This document shows, piece after piece, positions 1 through 10,458 of a DNA stretch of 64,000 nucleotides (position 1 is its first letter; each line of letters opens with the position of its first letter). The notes below the pieces were generated by a model, which searched no databases, was not told the DNA's origin, and saw only the letters and a program-made list of their open reading frames with translations. Position numbers and translations under genes: made by a program. The stretch is from the NCBI RefSeq assembly GCF_003944835.1, contig NZ_RWIV01000001.1, forward strand, positions 1,279,501 to 1,343,500, written 5' to 3'. The stretch comes from Bacillus sp. HMF5848. Its GTDB lineage: Bacteria; Bacillota; Bacilli; Bacillales; HMF5848.

Positions 1-1
1 A

Positions 2-379
2 TACAGTCATGTTATAAGACTTGCTAAAGATAGATCGGATGACTTGCTTCACACAATCATCCTTGAAGGGTTAGCCGAAGCTTCTGTGTTAGAAGAACAT
101 GGCGAAAAATTCCAAGCTCCTTGGACTAAGTATTACAGTGAGGAAGAAGCACAAAGATATTGGCGTAGATTTATTCAAAAAAATGTATATTTAAATAGAT
201 TCGACAGGCAACATGATCGATTATTATATGGGAAAGGGTTACTTCCTAGAATGCTAGGTTATAATATTGGGTTTCACATGGTAAAAAGTAGTATAGAAGA
301 AAAAAATTGTCATGTTAAAGACCTATTATCTTTGTCGAATAATGAAATTTTGAGATATTCTCGTTTTGATTTGAAATAA
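2..379 (+). CDS. yjaZ: YjaZ-like DUF2268 protein, C-terminal part
   Basis: The reading frame is open to the left edge of the window, so this is only the C-terminal ~125 residues. The first readable residues (Y-S-H-V-I-R-L) look like the end of an HExxH zinc-protease motif, followed by an IILEGLAEA stretch. This is the pattern of DUF2268 proteins such as B. subtilis YjaZ, predicted membrane-associated or cytosolic Zn-dependent peptidases. The position directly upstream of the app operon is the same as in B. subtilis and supports the call. The first half, including the HE of the motif, lies outside the window. No substrate is known to me. Confidence 0.75.
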   Translation, partial: YSHVIRLAKDRSDDLLHTIILEGLAEASVLEEHGEKFQAPWTKYYSEEEAQRYWRRFIQKNVYLNRFDRQHDRLLYGKGLLPRMLGYNIGFHMVKSSIEEKNCHVKDLLSLSNNEILRYSRFDLK

Positions 380-382
380 AAT

Positions 383-407
383 TCTGTCAATAGGCAGATT
401 TTTTTTT
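383..407 (+). terminator. intrinsic terminator of yjaZ
   Basis: A 6-bp stem (TCTGTC / GGCAGA, one G-U pair) with an AATA loop is followed by nine T residues immediately after the yjaZ stop codon. Confidence 0.65.
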
Positions 408-736
408 GCGTATGATAGCGTGTACAAAGCTTGATATATAAATATTTTGTAAATTTTATATATTCACCATTAAATTAATTTGAACAAATTTTTAAAAAAT
501 GCTCTTGTCATTGTAACGTTTTTGTAATAATATACAAACAAGCGTTATTATTCTTAAATAATTTGAAAATTACAAAGATGTTTTTGATAATGAGTAAAAT
601 AACTAGATTTTTTTAAAAATTAAGTATAATATGTAGAGAGATAATAATGAACGATGTACGGTTATAAATTTCTAGGTATTTTTCGGAATTTTTAAACAAA
701 GTGAACCGTGTTAATAGTAAGAAGGGAGAGCAAACA
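408..736. other. AT-rich intergenic region upstream of appD
   Basis: About 330 bp without a gene, very AT-rich. A TATAAT hexamer at 625-630 could be the -10 of the app operon, but I see no convincing -35 at the right distance. A purine-rich Shine-Dalgarno (GAAGGGAGAG) lies at 721-730. No repeat or structured leader is evident. Confidence 0.4.
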
Positions 737-1720
737 ATGTCAGCACCACTATTGGAAATAAAAAACTTAAAAACCTACTTCTATCGTAAGAAAAAGGCGG
801 TTCCTGCTGTAGACGGCGTTGATATAAAAATAAAAAAGGGTGAAACTGTTGCACTTGTAGGTGAATCAGGTTCAGGTAAAAGTATTACATCCCTTTCGGT
901 CATGAAATTAGTGCCAAGCCCTGGTGGGAAAATAGTTGATGGTGAAATTAACTTTGACGGAAAAAATCTTGTTGACATGTCTGAAGCAGAAATGTGTAAG
1001 ATTCGTGGAAATGACATTTCAATGATATTCCAAGAGCCAATGACTTCTTTAAATCCTGTTTTAACAATAGGTGAACAATTGACAGAAGTACTTATTCAGC
1101 ATCAAGGTATGTCAAAGAATGAAGCAAAACAAAGTGCTATAAAGATGCTTGAAACTGTTGGGTTCTCTCGTGCTGCTGAGTTAATTAACGACTACCCGCA
1201 TCGCCTTTCTGGAGGAATGAGACAGCGTGTTATGATTGCCATGGCAATGAGCTGTAATCCAAAGCTGTTAATAGCCGATGAGCCAACAACTGCATTAGAC
1301 GTAACAATTCAAGCGCAAATTCTTGAACTAATGAAGGATTTAAGTAAGAAGTTTGATACCTCTATTCTACTTATTACACATGACCTTGGTGTTGTGTCTG
1401 AAATAGCAGAACGTATCGTTGTTATGTACTGTGGCCAAGTAGTTGAAGAAGGATCAGTAGATGATATTTTTGATAATCCAATGCATCCATATACTGAAGG
1501 GTTAATTGGTTCTATTCCTTCGTTAGATGGAGAGATTACTAGATTACAATCAATTGAAGGTAACGTACCTTCTCCTGATAATTTGCCAAAGGGCTGTCGT
1601 TTTGCACCACGCTGCTCTAAAGCATTCGATCGCTGCTGGCAAGAGATCCCAACGCTAAAAGAGATGCACGGCGCCCGTTCAGTCCGCTGCTTTTTACATG
1701 ATGAGGAGGGGGCACGATAA
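737..1720 (+). CDS. appD: Oligopeptide ABC transporter ATPase AppD
   Basis: 327-residue ATP-binding subunit of a peptide importer working on the inner face of the membrane. It has a Walker A motif (GESGSGKS), an ABC signature (LSGGMRQR), Walker B (LLIADEP) and a switch His (THDLG). The C-terminal OppD/DppD signature (GCRFAPRC plus a later Cys) supplies the cysteines typical of the 4Fe-4S site in this family. The ATG at 737 is chosen because AAGGGAGAG lies just upstream; an in-frame GTG at 701 has no ribosome binding site. First gene of appD-appF-appA-appB-appC, the order found in B. subtilis app. The symbol follows position and order; substrate preference is not visible. Confidence 0.9.
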   Translation: MSAPLLEIKNLKTYFYRKKKAVPAVDGVDIKIKKGETVALVGESGSGKSITSLSVMKLVPSPGGKIVDGEINFDGKNLVDMSEAEMCKIRGNDISMIFQEPMTSLNPVLTIGEQLTEVLIQHQGMSKNEAKQSAIKMLETVGFSRAAELINDYPHRLSGGMRQRVMIAMAMSCNPKLLIADEPTTALDVTIQAQILELMKDLSKKFDTSILLITHDLGVVSEIAERIVVMYCGQVVEEGSVDDIFDNPMHPYTEGLIGSIPSLDGEITRLQSIEGNVPSPDNLPKGCRFAPRCSKAFDRCWQEIPTLKEMHGARSVRCFLHDEEGAR

Positions 1721-2736
1721 TGATTGCAACAGAAGAAAAGCAACAATTTACAAATAAAGAAAAGACGACACCTTTGCTAGAAGTCGTTGATATGAAAAAA
1801 CACTTTCCTATCAAAGCTGGTTTGTTCCAAAAAGTTGTAGGACATGTAAAAGCTGTTGATGGAGTGAATTTCACATTAAATAGAGGAGAAACACTTGGAA
1901 TAGTTGGAGAGTCTGGCTGTGGAAAATCAACAGCTGGTAGAACGATCATTCGCTTATACGATCCAACCGAAGGGAGTATCTTTTTTAAAGGGCAAGATAT
2001 TTCCAAAATGAATGAATCAGAACTGCGTTCTACAGTTAGAAAAAACATTCAAATGATTTTCCAAGATCCATTCGCATCATTAAATCCTCGGAAAACATTG
2101 CGTTCTATTATTCGTGAACCATTAGATACTCACAACATTGGTTTGAAAAAAGAGCGAGATGAAAAAGTAGAACAATTACTTGAAAGAGTTGGTCTTGATA
2201 GATCATTCGTAAATAGATATCCACATGAGTTCTCAGGTGGACAACGTCAACGTATTGGGATTGCAAGAGCATTAGCTTTGAATCCTGAAATTATTATCGC
2301 TGATGAGGCAGTTTCAGCACTTGACGTTTCTATTCAAGCGCAGATTATTAACTTAATGCAAGATTTACAAAAAGAATTTGGTTTAGCCTACATGTTTATC
2401 TCTCATGACTTGAGTGTTGTTCGACACATAAGTGATAGAGTAGGAGTTATGTATTTAGGAAGAATGATGGAGCTAGCTTCAAAGCCTGAGCTTTTTGCAG
2501 AGCCTCTTCATCCGTATACACAGGCTCTACTTTCTGCCGTACCTGTTCCTCGTAAAAAAGGAGCTGTACGACGAGAAAGAATCGTGTTAACAGGTGACTT
2601 ACCAAGTCCGGCTAATCCACCAAGTGGCTGTGTATTCCATACACGTTGCCCGCTTGCAACGGATATATGTAAGCAAGCTGTACCTGAATTTAGAGAAGTA
2701 AAACCAGAACATTTCGTAGCGTGTCATCTTGTTTAA
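1720..2736 (+). CDS. appF: Oligopeptide ABC transporter ATPase AppF
   Basis: 338-residue partner ATPase of AppD. Motifs are GESGCGKST (Walker A), FSGGQRQR (signature), [11 protein letters not shown] (Walker B) and SHDLS. The C-terminal extension carries GCVFHTRCP and a further Cys, again an apparent 4Fe-4S site. The ATG overlaps the appD stop by one base (TAATG) behind a GAGGAGGGGG ribosome binding site, implying translational coupling. Walker B ends in DEAVSALD rather than the usual DEPVSALD, a small substitution that should not affect catalysis. Confidence 0.9.
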   Translation: MIATEEKQQFTNKEKTTPLLEVVDMKKHFPIKAGLFQKVVGHVKAVDGVNFTLNRGETLGIVGESGCGKSTAGRTIIRLYDPTEGSIFFKGQDISKMNESELRSTVRKNIQMIFQDPFASLNPRKTLRSIIREPLDTHNIGLKKERDEKVEQLLERVGLDRSFVNRYPHEFSGGQRQRIGIARALALNPEIIIADEAVSALDVSIQAQIINLMQDLQKEFGLAYMFISHDLSVVRHISDRVGVMYLGRMMELASKPELFAEPLHPYTQALLSAVPVPRKKGAVRRERIVLTGDLPSPANPPSGCVFHTRCPLATDICKQAVPEFREVKPEHFVACHLV

Positions 2737-2757
2737 GATGTAATCATAGCTTTATAA

Positions 2758-2787
2758 GGGCAAGTCACTCATTTTGAGTGGCCTGCC
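2758..2787 (+). promoter_or_regulatory. hairpin between appF and appA
   Basis: An 8-bp stem (GTCACTCA / TGAGTGGC) extended by a GGCA / TGCC pairing with single bulges. There is no T-run behind it, so it is more likely an mRNA processing or stabilising structure than a terminator. It could help uncouple the level of the binding protein message from the ATPases. Confidence 0.45.
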
Positions 2788-2904
2788 TACAAAAATAACC
2801 CTGAAGGGGGGAGATAGCGAAGACAATCATCATAATGTTTGTTTTCTATATCTAGTAGTACCAAGAATTATCTAAAAATTAAAATTTTTAAGGGGGAAAT
2901 TTTC

Positions 2905-4590
2905 GTGAAATTAAGAAAAGCTACGTTACTTTTACTAGCAATGACGTTAGTAATGTCACTGTTCCTTGCAGCTTGTGGCGGAAACAATGCTGAAGAGCCA
3001 GCAAATGGTGACACAGGTACAACAAACGAAGACACAACAACAAATGAAACAACTGAGCCAGCAGATGAAGAGCCGGCTGGTCCAACTCAAGGTGGAGATT
3101 TAATCGTAGGATCTACTGGTGAACCTACATTATTCAACCCATACTATTCTACAGATACTTCAAGCTCTGATATTGAAGCTCTAGTATATGATGCATTAGT
3201 ATCATCTGATGAGAACTTCAACCCAACAATGGCTTTAGCTGAAAGTGTAGACATGTCAGAAGACGGTTTAACTTATACAGTTAAAATTAAGCAAGGCGTT
3301 AAATTCCACGATGGTGAAGAATTAAACGCTGATGACGTTGTATTCTCTTATGGAATTCCTAAATCACCTGATTATGTTGGTGAGCGTGGATCTCAGTTCG
3401 AATTAGTTGAAGCTGTAAATAAAATTGATGACTACACAGTAGAATTCAAATTAAGTGCACCAGATATCACTTTCTTACCAATCGGCTTAAGCTACGCTAT
3501 CTTACCTGAACATATCTTAAAAGATGTGCCAATCGGTGAGCTTGGTGAGCATGAATTCAACAAAAACCCAATTGGTACTGGTCCATTCAAGTTTGTTGAG
3601 TGGGTTGCTGGTCAATACGTAAAAGTTGAGCGTTTTGATGATTACTTCCAAGGCGCACCATACTTAGATACAATTACTTACAAAATTATCCCTGATGGAA
3701 ATGCTTTAATTGCACAATTACAAGCTGGCGATATCGCTTTCGCACAAGTACCAAACTCTGATATTAGTACTGTTCGTGAGTGGGTAGATTCAAAAGGTCT
3801 TAAGATCGAATCTGGTTTATCACTTGCTTACACATATTTAGGATATAACCAAAGAAATGAGTTATTCCAAGATACTCGTGTACGTCAAGCTTTAACAATG
3901 GCTGTTGATCGTCAAGCAATCGTTGACAACGTATTAAACGGTGAAGGTGCAATCGCTGACGTACCTGAATCTCCAATTTCATGGGCTTACAATGATGATG
4001 TTAAAAAATGGCCATATGATCCAGAACAAGCAAAAGCATTACTTGCTGAAGCTGGCTGGGCTGACACTGATGGTGATGGAATCCTTGACAAAGATGGCAA
4101 GAAATTCTCATTCACTACAAAAACAAACCAAGGTAACAAGCTTCGTGAAGATATCGTTGTAATTTTACAACAACAATTTAAAGAAATCGGCATCGAAATG
4201 ACTCCAGAAATCGTTGAGTGGAGCGCGTTCATCGAGCAAATCTCAGCACCTAACTGGAACTATGATGCGTTAGTATTAGGTTGGAGCTTATCAACATTCC
4301 CAGACCAATACGACATTTTCCACTCTGCACAACGTGAAGAAGGTCTAAACTTTGTTTGGTACTCTAACACAGAAGCTGATGCTTTAATGGAAAAAGCTCG
4401 TTCATTACTTGACACAGAAGAGTACAAAAATACTTATGGTGAAATCTACAAGATTATTGCTGAAGATCAACCATACACATTCTTGTACTATCCAAACGAT
4501 CACTATGCAATGCCTGCTAACATGAAAGGTTACACTTTCAATGCTAAGAACCTGTTCTTTGATCCACACTTATGGTACCTAGAGCAGTAA
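2905..4590 (+). CDS. appA: Oligopeptide-binding lipoprotein AppA
   Basis: 561-residue SBP family 5 receptor anchored to the outer face of the membrane as a lipoprotein. A hydrophobic signal is followed by the lipobox L-A-A-C and then a Thr/Glu-rich linker of about 50 residues. The mature part begins with a GGDLIVGSTGEP block and carries family-typical GLTYTVKIKQGVKFHDGE and GTGPFKF motifs. The GTG at 2905 is preferred because AAGGGGGA sits ~7 nt upstream and places the signal peptide correctly; an earlier in-frame ATG at 2839 would add an odd charged leader. It captures peptides for the AppBC pore. Confidence 0.9.
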   Translation: MKLRKATLLLLAMTLVMSLFLAACGGNNAEEPANGDTGTTNEDTTTNETTEPADEEPAGPTQGGDLIVGSTGEPTLFNPYYSTDTSSSDIEALVYDALVSSDENFNPTMALAESVDMSEDGLTYTVKIKQGVKFHDGEELNADDVVFSYGIPKSPDYVGERGSQFELVEAVNKIDDYTVEFKLSAPDITFLPIGLSYAILPEHILKDVPIGELGEHEFNKNPIGTGPFKFVEWVAGQYVKVERFDDYFQGAPYLDTITYKIIPDGNALIAQLQAGDIAFAQVPNSDISTVREWVDSKGLKIESGLSLAYTYLGYNQRNELFQDTRVRQALTMAVDRQAIVDNVLNGEGAIADVPESPISWAYNDDVKKWPYDPEQAKALLAEAGWADTDGDGILDKDGKKFSFTTKTNQGNKLREDIVVILQQQFKEIGIEMTPEIVEWSAFIEQISAPNWNYDALVLGWSLSTFPDQYDIFHSAQREEGLNFVWYSNTEADALMEKARSLLDTEEYKNTYGEIYKIIAEDQPYTFLYYPNDHYAMPANMKGYTFNAKNLFFDPHLWYLEQ

Positions 4591-4618
4591 AAAAAATAGC
4601 ACTATAGTTGAAGTTTGA

Positions 4619-4638
4619 GGGGAAGGCTCGCCTTCCCC
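4619..4638 (+). promoter_or_regulatory. GC-rich hairpin between appA and appB
   Basis: A perfect 8-bp stem, GGGGAAGG / CCTTCCCC with loop CTCG, lies 28 nt after the appA stop. No T-run follows, so it probably acts as a 3'-end stabiliser or partial terminator that leaves more appA than appBC message. Confidence 0.6.
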
Positions 4639-4716
4639 GTTTCCTCTAAACAAAATCCCTCTGACATTTCCGTCGGGATATAGTAAAAGAATCTATACCA
4701 CAAAGGAGCAGTAACT

Positions 4717-5667
4717 ATGCTAACTTATATCATTCGCAGATGTTTAATGGCCATTCCCCTTCTTTTCGGGATTACAATTATATCATTTGCTATTATGCAA
4801 GCAGCTCCCGGCGACCCTACGAGTTTGCTAATGGATCCAAATATCAGCCCTGCTGACCGTGCAAAAATGCTTGAAAAATATGGTTTGAACGACCCGGTTC
4901 ATATTCAATATATTAAATGGCTAGGTAACATGGTACAAGGTGATTTTGGTGACTCACTAATTCGTAAAGGTACGTCTGTTTCTGAGCTGATTTCAGACCG
5001 CATGGGTAACACATTACTATTAATGTTAGTCTCTACTATACTAGCATTTTTAATATCTATACCGTTCGGAGTATTATCTGCAAGGAGACCATATTCGAAA
5101 ATTGATTATACAGTTACAGTAGGTTCATTTTTAGGATTAGCTACACCTAACTTTTGGCTTGGGCTGATTTTAATTATGTTCTTATCAGTACAAACAGGAT
5201 TGTTCCCAACTGGGGGAGTGGCAACACTTAACGCACCGTTCAGTATTTGGGACCGTCTTCATCATTTAATTTTGCCAGCACTTGTACTAGCTACAGCAGA
5301 CATGGCGTCTTTAACGCGCTTTACTCGTTCTAGTATGTTTGAAGTATTAAAGCAAGATTATATGCGAACGGCACGTGCAAAAGGTTTACGTGAGAATAAG
5401 GTTGTATATAAGCATGGATTACGAAATGGATTAATTCCTGTTATTACGATCTTTGGACTATTATTACCATCATTTATTGGTGGGTCTGTAATTGTCGAAA
5501 GTGTATTCTCATGGCCAGGTCTTGGACGATTATTCATTGAGTCAGCGTTCCAAAGAGATTATCCAGTTATTATGGCTTTAACAGTTATTTCATCTGTTTT
5601 AGTTGTTGCTGGTAATATTGTCGCTGATATTTTATATGCCGTTATCGACCCAAGAATTGAGTACTAA
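4717..5667 (+). CDS. appB: Oligopeptide ABC permease AppB
   Basis: 316-residue integral membrane subunit of the importer, DppB/OppB type. An N-terminal helix begins right after IIRRCLMAIP; the usual periplasmic loop has PGDPTSLLMDPN, and the cytoplasmic EAA loop appears near YMRTARAKGL...KHGLRNGLIPV, which docks with the ATPases. The start ATG has AAAGGAGCAG upstream. The length is normal for the family. Forms the translocation pore with AppC. Confidence 0.9.
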   Translation: MLTYIIRRCLMAIPLLFGITIISFAIMQAAPGDPTSLLMDPNISPADRAKMLEKYGLNDPVHIQYIKWLGNMVQGDFGDSLIRKGTSVSELISDRMGNTLLLMLVSTILAFLISIPFGVLSARRPYSKIDYTVTVGSFLGLATPNFWLGLILIMFLSVQTGLFPTGGVATLNAPFSIWDRLHHLILPALVLATADMASLTRFTRSSMFEVLKQDYMRTARAKGLRENKVVYKHGLRNGLIPVITIFGLLLPSFIGGSVIVESVFSWPGLGRLFIESAFQRDYPVIMALTVISSVLVVAGNIVADILYAVIDPRIEY

Positions 5668-5682
5668 GGGGGATACTTGACA

Positions 5683-6594
5683 ATGTCACAAGTTAATACA
5701 CCAGTTGATTCAAATGAAGTGTTACTGGCTGGTATAAAGGAAAAGCCAGATACACTATTTAAAATAATGGTGCGCAAGTTTTTCAAAAATAAACTTGCTG
5801 TTATCGGTTTAGTTATGTTAGTTACTATTATTTTGAGTGCTATATTTGCACCGATTTTAACACCATATGAGCTTGACAAAGTAGTCTTAACAAAAAAATT
5901 GCTACCACCAAGTGCTGAGCACTGGTTAGGTACAGATAAATTTGGTCGTGATGTAATGACACGTCTATTATATGGTGGCCAGATTTCATTATTAGTTGGT
6001 TTTGCATCTGTATTGGGTTCCATTACAATCGGCGCCATTTTAGGTTCGATAGCTGGATATTTTGGTGGTATTATTGATGCAATTATTATGCGTTTCGTAG
6101 ATATTATGCTTTCTATTCCATCTATTTTCTTGCTTATTACTATCGTTACATTATTCCAACCAGGTGTTGATAAGCTTATCATGATTTTCGCTTTGACAAG
6201 CTGGATGGGAACGGCACGCTTAGTCCGTGGTGAGTTCTTATCACTGCGATCTCGGGAGTTTGTTCTAGCTGCTCGTACGATTGGTACTCGTAGCTCAAGA
6301 ATCATCTTCTCGCATATTTTACCGAATGCAATGGGGCCAATTATCGTATCGGCAACATTACAAGTAGGGGGAATTATCTTATCTGAGGCAGCGTTAAGTT
6401 ATCTTGGATTAGGTATTCAGCCACCAACACCAAGTTGGGGAAATATGCTGCAAGATGCTCAAAACTATACGATTATGTTAAAAGCACCATGGTATCCAAT
6501 TGCTCCTGGTCTAATGATTTTAATCACTGTTTTAAGCTTTAACTTTGTTGGTGACGGTTTGCGTGACGCATTGGATCCGAAAGTTAACGAATAG
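5683..6594 (+). CDS. appC: Oligopeptide ABC permease AppC
   Basis: 303-residue second permease, DppC/OppC type, with an N-terminal cytosolic segment, a first helix near residue 35, the [12 protein letters not shown] family signature, and an EAA loop ([23 protein letters not shown]). The ATG at 5683 is 9 nt from AAGGGGGA; an in-frame TTG at 5677 would be only 3 nt from it. Last gene of the app operon, with a strong terminator right behind it. Confidence 0.9.
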   Translation: MSQVNTPVDSNEVLLAGIKEKPDTLFKIMVRKFFKNKLAVIGLVMLVTIILSAIFAPILTPYELDKVVLTKKLLPPSAEHWLGTDKFGRDVMTRLLYGGQISLLVGFASVLGSITIGAILGSIAGYFGGIIDAIIMRFVDIMLSIPSIFLLITIVTLFQPGVDKLIMIFALTSWMGTARLVRGEFLSLRSREFVLAARTIGTRSSRIIFSHILPNAMGPIIVSATLQVGGIILSEAALSYLGLGIQPPTPSWGNMLQDAQNYTIMLKAPWYPIAPGLMILITVLSFNFVGDGLRDALDPKVNE

Positions 6595-6600
6595 TTATAC

Positions 6601-6636
6601 AAAGGTTAAGAGTCAAAAGCTCTTAACCTTTTTTTG
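6601..6636 (+). terminator. terminator of the app operon
   Basis: A stem pairing AAAGGTTAAGAG with CTCTTAACCTTT around a 7-nt loop, then seven T residues; ends just after appC. Confidence 0.9.
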
Positions 6637-6823
6637 TTTTTATATCCAATGTCATACAAATTCAGAAAGAATTAATTTCTCGTATTAAATATATACGTCA
6701 TATTTACAGTAGATATTTTAGTATTTAGAAATGTAATTAATTTGTAATGAAGTAACCTAGGTTGCATATATATTAATTAATAAGTTTTGGACAAGGTCGA
6801 ATGCATTTATAAGGGGAGTTTGT

Positions 6824-7030
6824 ATGATAGGAATACGACTAATACTATATGTTGTAGGGTTTTCTGTGACCGTTGTTGGTGGAGTAAGTACTATAGCATA
6901 TCTAAATTTATTCCCAAGAGGATACAGCATTGCGGGGTATTTCCTTTTTCTATCTCATCGACCTGAGGCGTACTTGTTACCAATAGGACTATTGCTCATT
7001 ACAATAAGTATATTTCTACCGAATCGCTAG
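6824..7030 (+). CDS. small two-helix membrane protein, unknown
   Basis: 68 residues with a clear AAGGGGAG ribosome binding site. Two hydrophobic stretches (about residues 4-27 and 48-66) flank a short loop with Pro-Arg-Gly-Tyr and Arg-Pro-Glu. No cysteines and no recognisable motif. It lies alone between the app terminator and yjbA. I do not recognise the family; a small bitopic or hairpin membrane protein is all that can be said. Confidence 0.6.
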   Translation: MIGIRLILYVVGFSVTVVGGVSTIAYLNLFPRGYSIAGYFLFLSHRPEAYLLPIGLLLITISIFLPNR

Positions 7031-7121
7031 TAATTTTACCAAACATTTCAGTTATTGGAATAAAAAATTCAACCTCTGCCTATACTGAGTTTTAACAAAC
7101 AGTATGAAGTGAGGGGTACGA

Positions 7122-7868
7122 ATGCTATTTTTGCATGATGTTTGGGTAAATTGGTTTGAAGGAGAAGAAAACGGCTATAACGTTTGTCATTTTCATGAAT
7201 GGCGTAAGGAAGACGTTGTTGAATTACTAGACCAAGTCCCGTTGCTTTATGTTGATCCGTTGTTATTTCACTACATAGAAAATGACTTAATGGAATTACC
7301 GCAGTCTCTGATGAATGATGTTTATCAAAAAGCATATGTCCGGAAAAATCATGAACGTGTCCAGTTGGAGTATTGCTTTGTCGCAACGGATGGAAAGGGA
7401 ATTATTGCAATAGATACGATTGGCTATAGTGTACCTATTCGAAAATCACGCTTAATTCCACGCCAAGAGCATTTAGTATTTGATATGATCGCTGAGCAAG
7501 AAATTATGAAATATGAGTTCTCAAAAACGCAGATGGAGAATAAAGAATACCATATCTTATCTCCTGAACCCGAATTAATGAATGGGCTAACACGCAAAGA
7601 AAGACAACTAAAACAGATTCTATTTATGGCGTTAGATCATTTATATAACTCAAGTAATCCTGCTGAGGTCCGTTATTGGTACACAGAGTGGAATCCCTCT
7701 CAATATAACCATATTCAGCAGCTAGCGTTCGAGGATGTATGGGATAAGCTGTACAATGAGATCAAACACGGTTGGTCTGAAAAGCATTTTCAACTGTGTG
7801 AGAACATGATTAAAGGACAACCATTTTTTGAGAAATTATGGGAAATCGAACAAGGCTCAAAAGTGTGA
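7122..7868 (+). CDS. yjbA: YjbA, DUF3603 (UPF0736) family protein
   Basis: 248-residue soluble protein beginning [20 protein letters not shown], the hallmark start of the YjbA family. It lacks a signal peptide or membrane helices, is rich in aromatic residues, and ends in a helical segment. The gene sits between the app operon and trpS exactly as in B. subtilis. Function is unknown. Preceded by a GTGAGGGG ribosome binding site and closed by a terminator that overlaps its stop codon. Confidence 0.85.
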   Translation: MLFLHDVWVNWFEGEENGYNVCHFHEWRKEDVVELLDQVPLLYVDPLLFHYIENDLMELPQSLMNDVYQKAYVRKNHERVQLEYCFVATDGKGIIAIDTIGYSVPIRKSRLIPRQEHLVFDMIAEQEIMKYEFSKTQMENKEYHILSPEPELMNGLTRKERQLKQILFMALDHLYNSSNPAEVRYWYTEWNPSQYNHIQQLAFEDVWDKLYNEIKHGWSEKHFQLCENMIKGQPFFEKLWEIEQGSKV

Positions 7869-7899
7869 TCGCACCTTACGCAGAGGTGCGATTTTTTTT
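7868..7899 (+). terminator. terminator of yjbA
   Basis: Perfect 9-bp stem ATCGCACCT / AGGTGCGAT followed by eight T residues. Confidence 0.9.
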
Positions 7900-8101
7900 A
7901 CACTTTATTAATATAGAAGAAACAAATCATCACTTGAGTTTTTTTACTTTTTTGAGACGGTTTTAACAAGATATATTGCTAATTACAAAAAAACTAATTT
8001 GCTTATTAGGCAACAAAAAAACGTTAAAAGCTAACTTCGTATTTTGATTTATTGATATTAAATTTACATTAGTACAAAAAGTACCTTCAGGTGAATTCAT
8101 A

Positions 8102-8136
8102 TAAAAAAACTATCCGCTGAATAAAACGGATAGTTA
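8102..8136 (-). terminator. terminator of trpS
   Basis: On the minus strand, AACTATCCG pairs with CGGATAGTT, followed by a run of T residues; it lies immediately after the trpS stop. Confidence 0.85.
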
Positions 8137-8143
8137 GTTTGTA

Positions 8144-9430
<1,287 letters not shown>

Positions 9431-9687
9431 TAAAAAAGGCCTATTCATCTCCTCAAAAAAGGGACGAATAGACCGCGGTACCACCCTGATTACTTCTACT
9501 AATTATAGAAGTCACTTATCCTCGTAACGTGAGGCAACGTTATAGCCTAATTAGTGTTGTCACTGTTCGGTATAAGACTCTAAAGGCCATTCCATATTGT
9601 GAAATTGCTTGCTTCCACCTGCCGCAAACTCTCTTAAAAATCTCATCAACATGTACTTATCTTTGTCATTGTCATTACATATAATTT
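9431..9687 (-). promoter_or_regulatory. T-box riboswitch, tryptophan specific
   Basis: On the minus strand the conserved T-box AGGGTGGTACCGCGG is at 9487-9473. It is followed by the competing terminator, GGTCTATTC pairing with GAATAGGCC (9474-9438) and then a T-run. Upstream, the Stem I landmarks (AGTA...GATGAGA, GGTGGAAGC) precede a GAA-TGG specifier loop, with TGG (Trp) at 9589-9587. Uncharged tRNA-Trp is expected to stabilise the antiterminator and allow trpS transcription. Confidence 0.93.
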
Positions 9688-9693
9688 TTTTTT

Positions 9694-9722
9694 ATTATAT
9701 AGATTTTTACAATAATTTGCAA
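9694..9722 (-). promoter_or_regulatory. sigma-A promoter of the trpS leader
   Basis: Minus strand TTGCAA, 17 bp, TATAAT. Transcription would start near 9687, just upstream of the T-box Stem I. Confidence 0.75.
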
Positions 9723-9775
9723 CAATTGAGTAACATTCTGTCTATTAATTCACAAACCACCTAGAGAGGAAAAAA

Positions 9776-10114
9776 CTAAATCATAAAGCTGATTAAAAAT
9801 GACAAGATAAACAATAAAGATCCGCATAAAAAGTAACTGTTCATGGTTCTAAATGAAAAAGTAGGATATTTAATTTCTTCATCAATCATTTGTTCAATCA
9901 CATTTGTACGTTTGGCAAAGCGTTTAAAAGAATAAATTATACCACTCATAAATCCTGTTTGTAACACATATTGCATTCCTGCCACACTTAAGTAAAGAAC
10001 AGACATAAAGAACAGGAAGTTTACAAATGATATATAGGAGAACCCCTTCGCATTAATCAGCATGAATAGGAAGGAGAGAAGGACAGCAATTATAAGTAAT
10101 TTAATGAATTTCAA
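9776..10114 (-). CDS. DUF3899-type membrane protein
   Basis: 112 residues with three hydrophobic segments: an N-terminal pair (about residues 3-20 and 28-50) and one at the extreme C-terminus. Between them is a charged loop containing FKRFAKR and DEEIKYPTF. This resembles small Bacillus DUF3899 proteins of unknown function. The TTG at 10114 is preferred because AAAGGGGTGG lies 7-8 nt upstream; an in-frame ATG at 10135 lies before that ribosome binding site and lacks its own. Divergent from the opp operon. Confidence 0.6.
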   Translation of the reverse strand: MKFIKLLIIAVLLSFLFMLINAKGFSYISFVNFLFFMSVLYLSVAGMQYVLQTGFMSGIIYSFKRFAKRTNVIEQMIDEEIKYPTFSFRTMNSYFLCGSLLFILSFLISFMI

Positions 10115-10344
10115 GTTTCCACCCCTTTTGCGCATAAAATAATACTACAAAAACAATATATACTATATAAGAAAAACTTAAAAGCGATTCGTTGTTAATC
10201 ATCTGTTTGAAAAAACATAATAGTAATGCTTATTGTAACGTTAAAAAGATTTAAAAAATTAAGTCACATAGGTCTTATTGACTATTTTTAGTACGATAAA
10301 GCCCTATTATCAAGGTGTTGTAAAAATTATGTTAAAAAAACATC

Positions 10345-10373
10345 GTGGAAAACTATTTGAAAACTTGTATAAT
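10345..10373 (+). promoter_or_regulatory. possible promoter of the opp operon
   Basis: A perfect TATAAT at 10368-10373 with a weak -35 (GTGGAA) 17 bp upstream, about 85 bp before oppA. The rest of the 10115-10458 intergenic region is AT-rich and shows nothing else I can name. Confidence 0.45.
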
Positions 10374-10458
10374 GAAAACTTGTGAAGGGGATTCATATTT
10401 GCATTAACTTGTGAATAATTGTCACAACTTTTAAACAGAAAGAGGAGGAAAAGAGAAC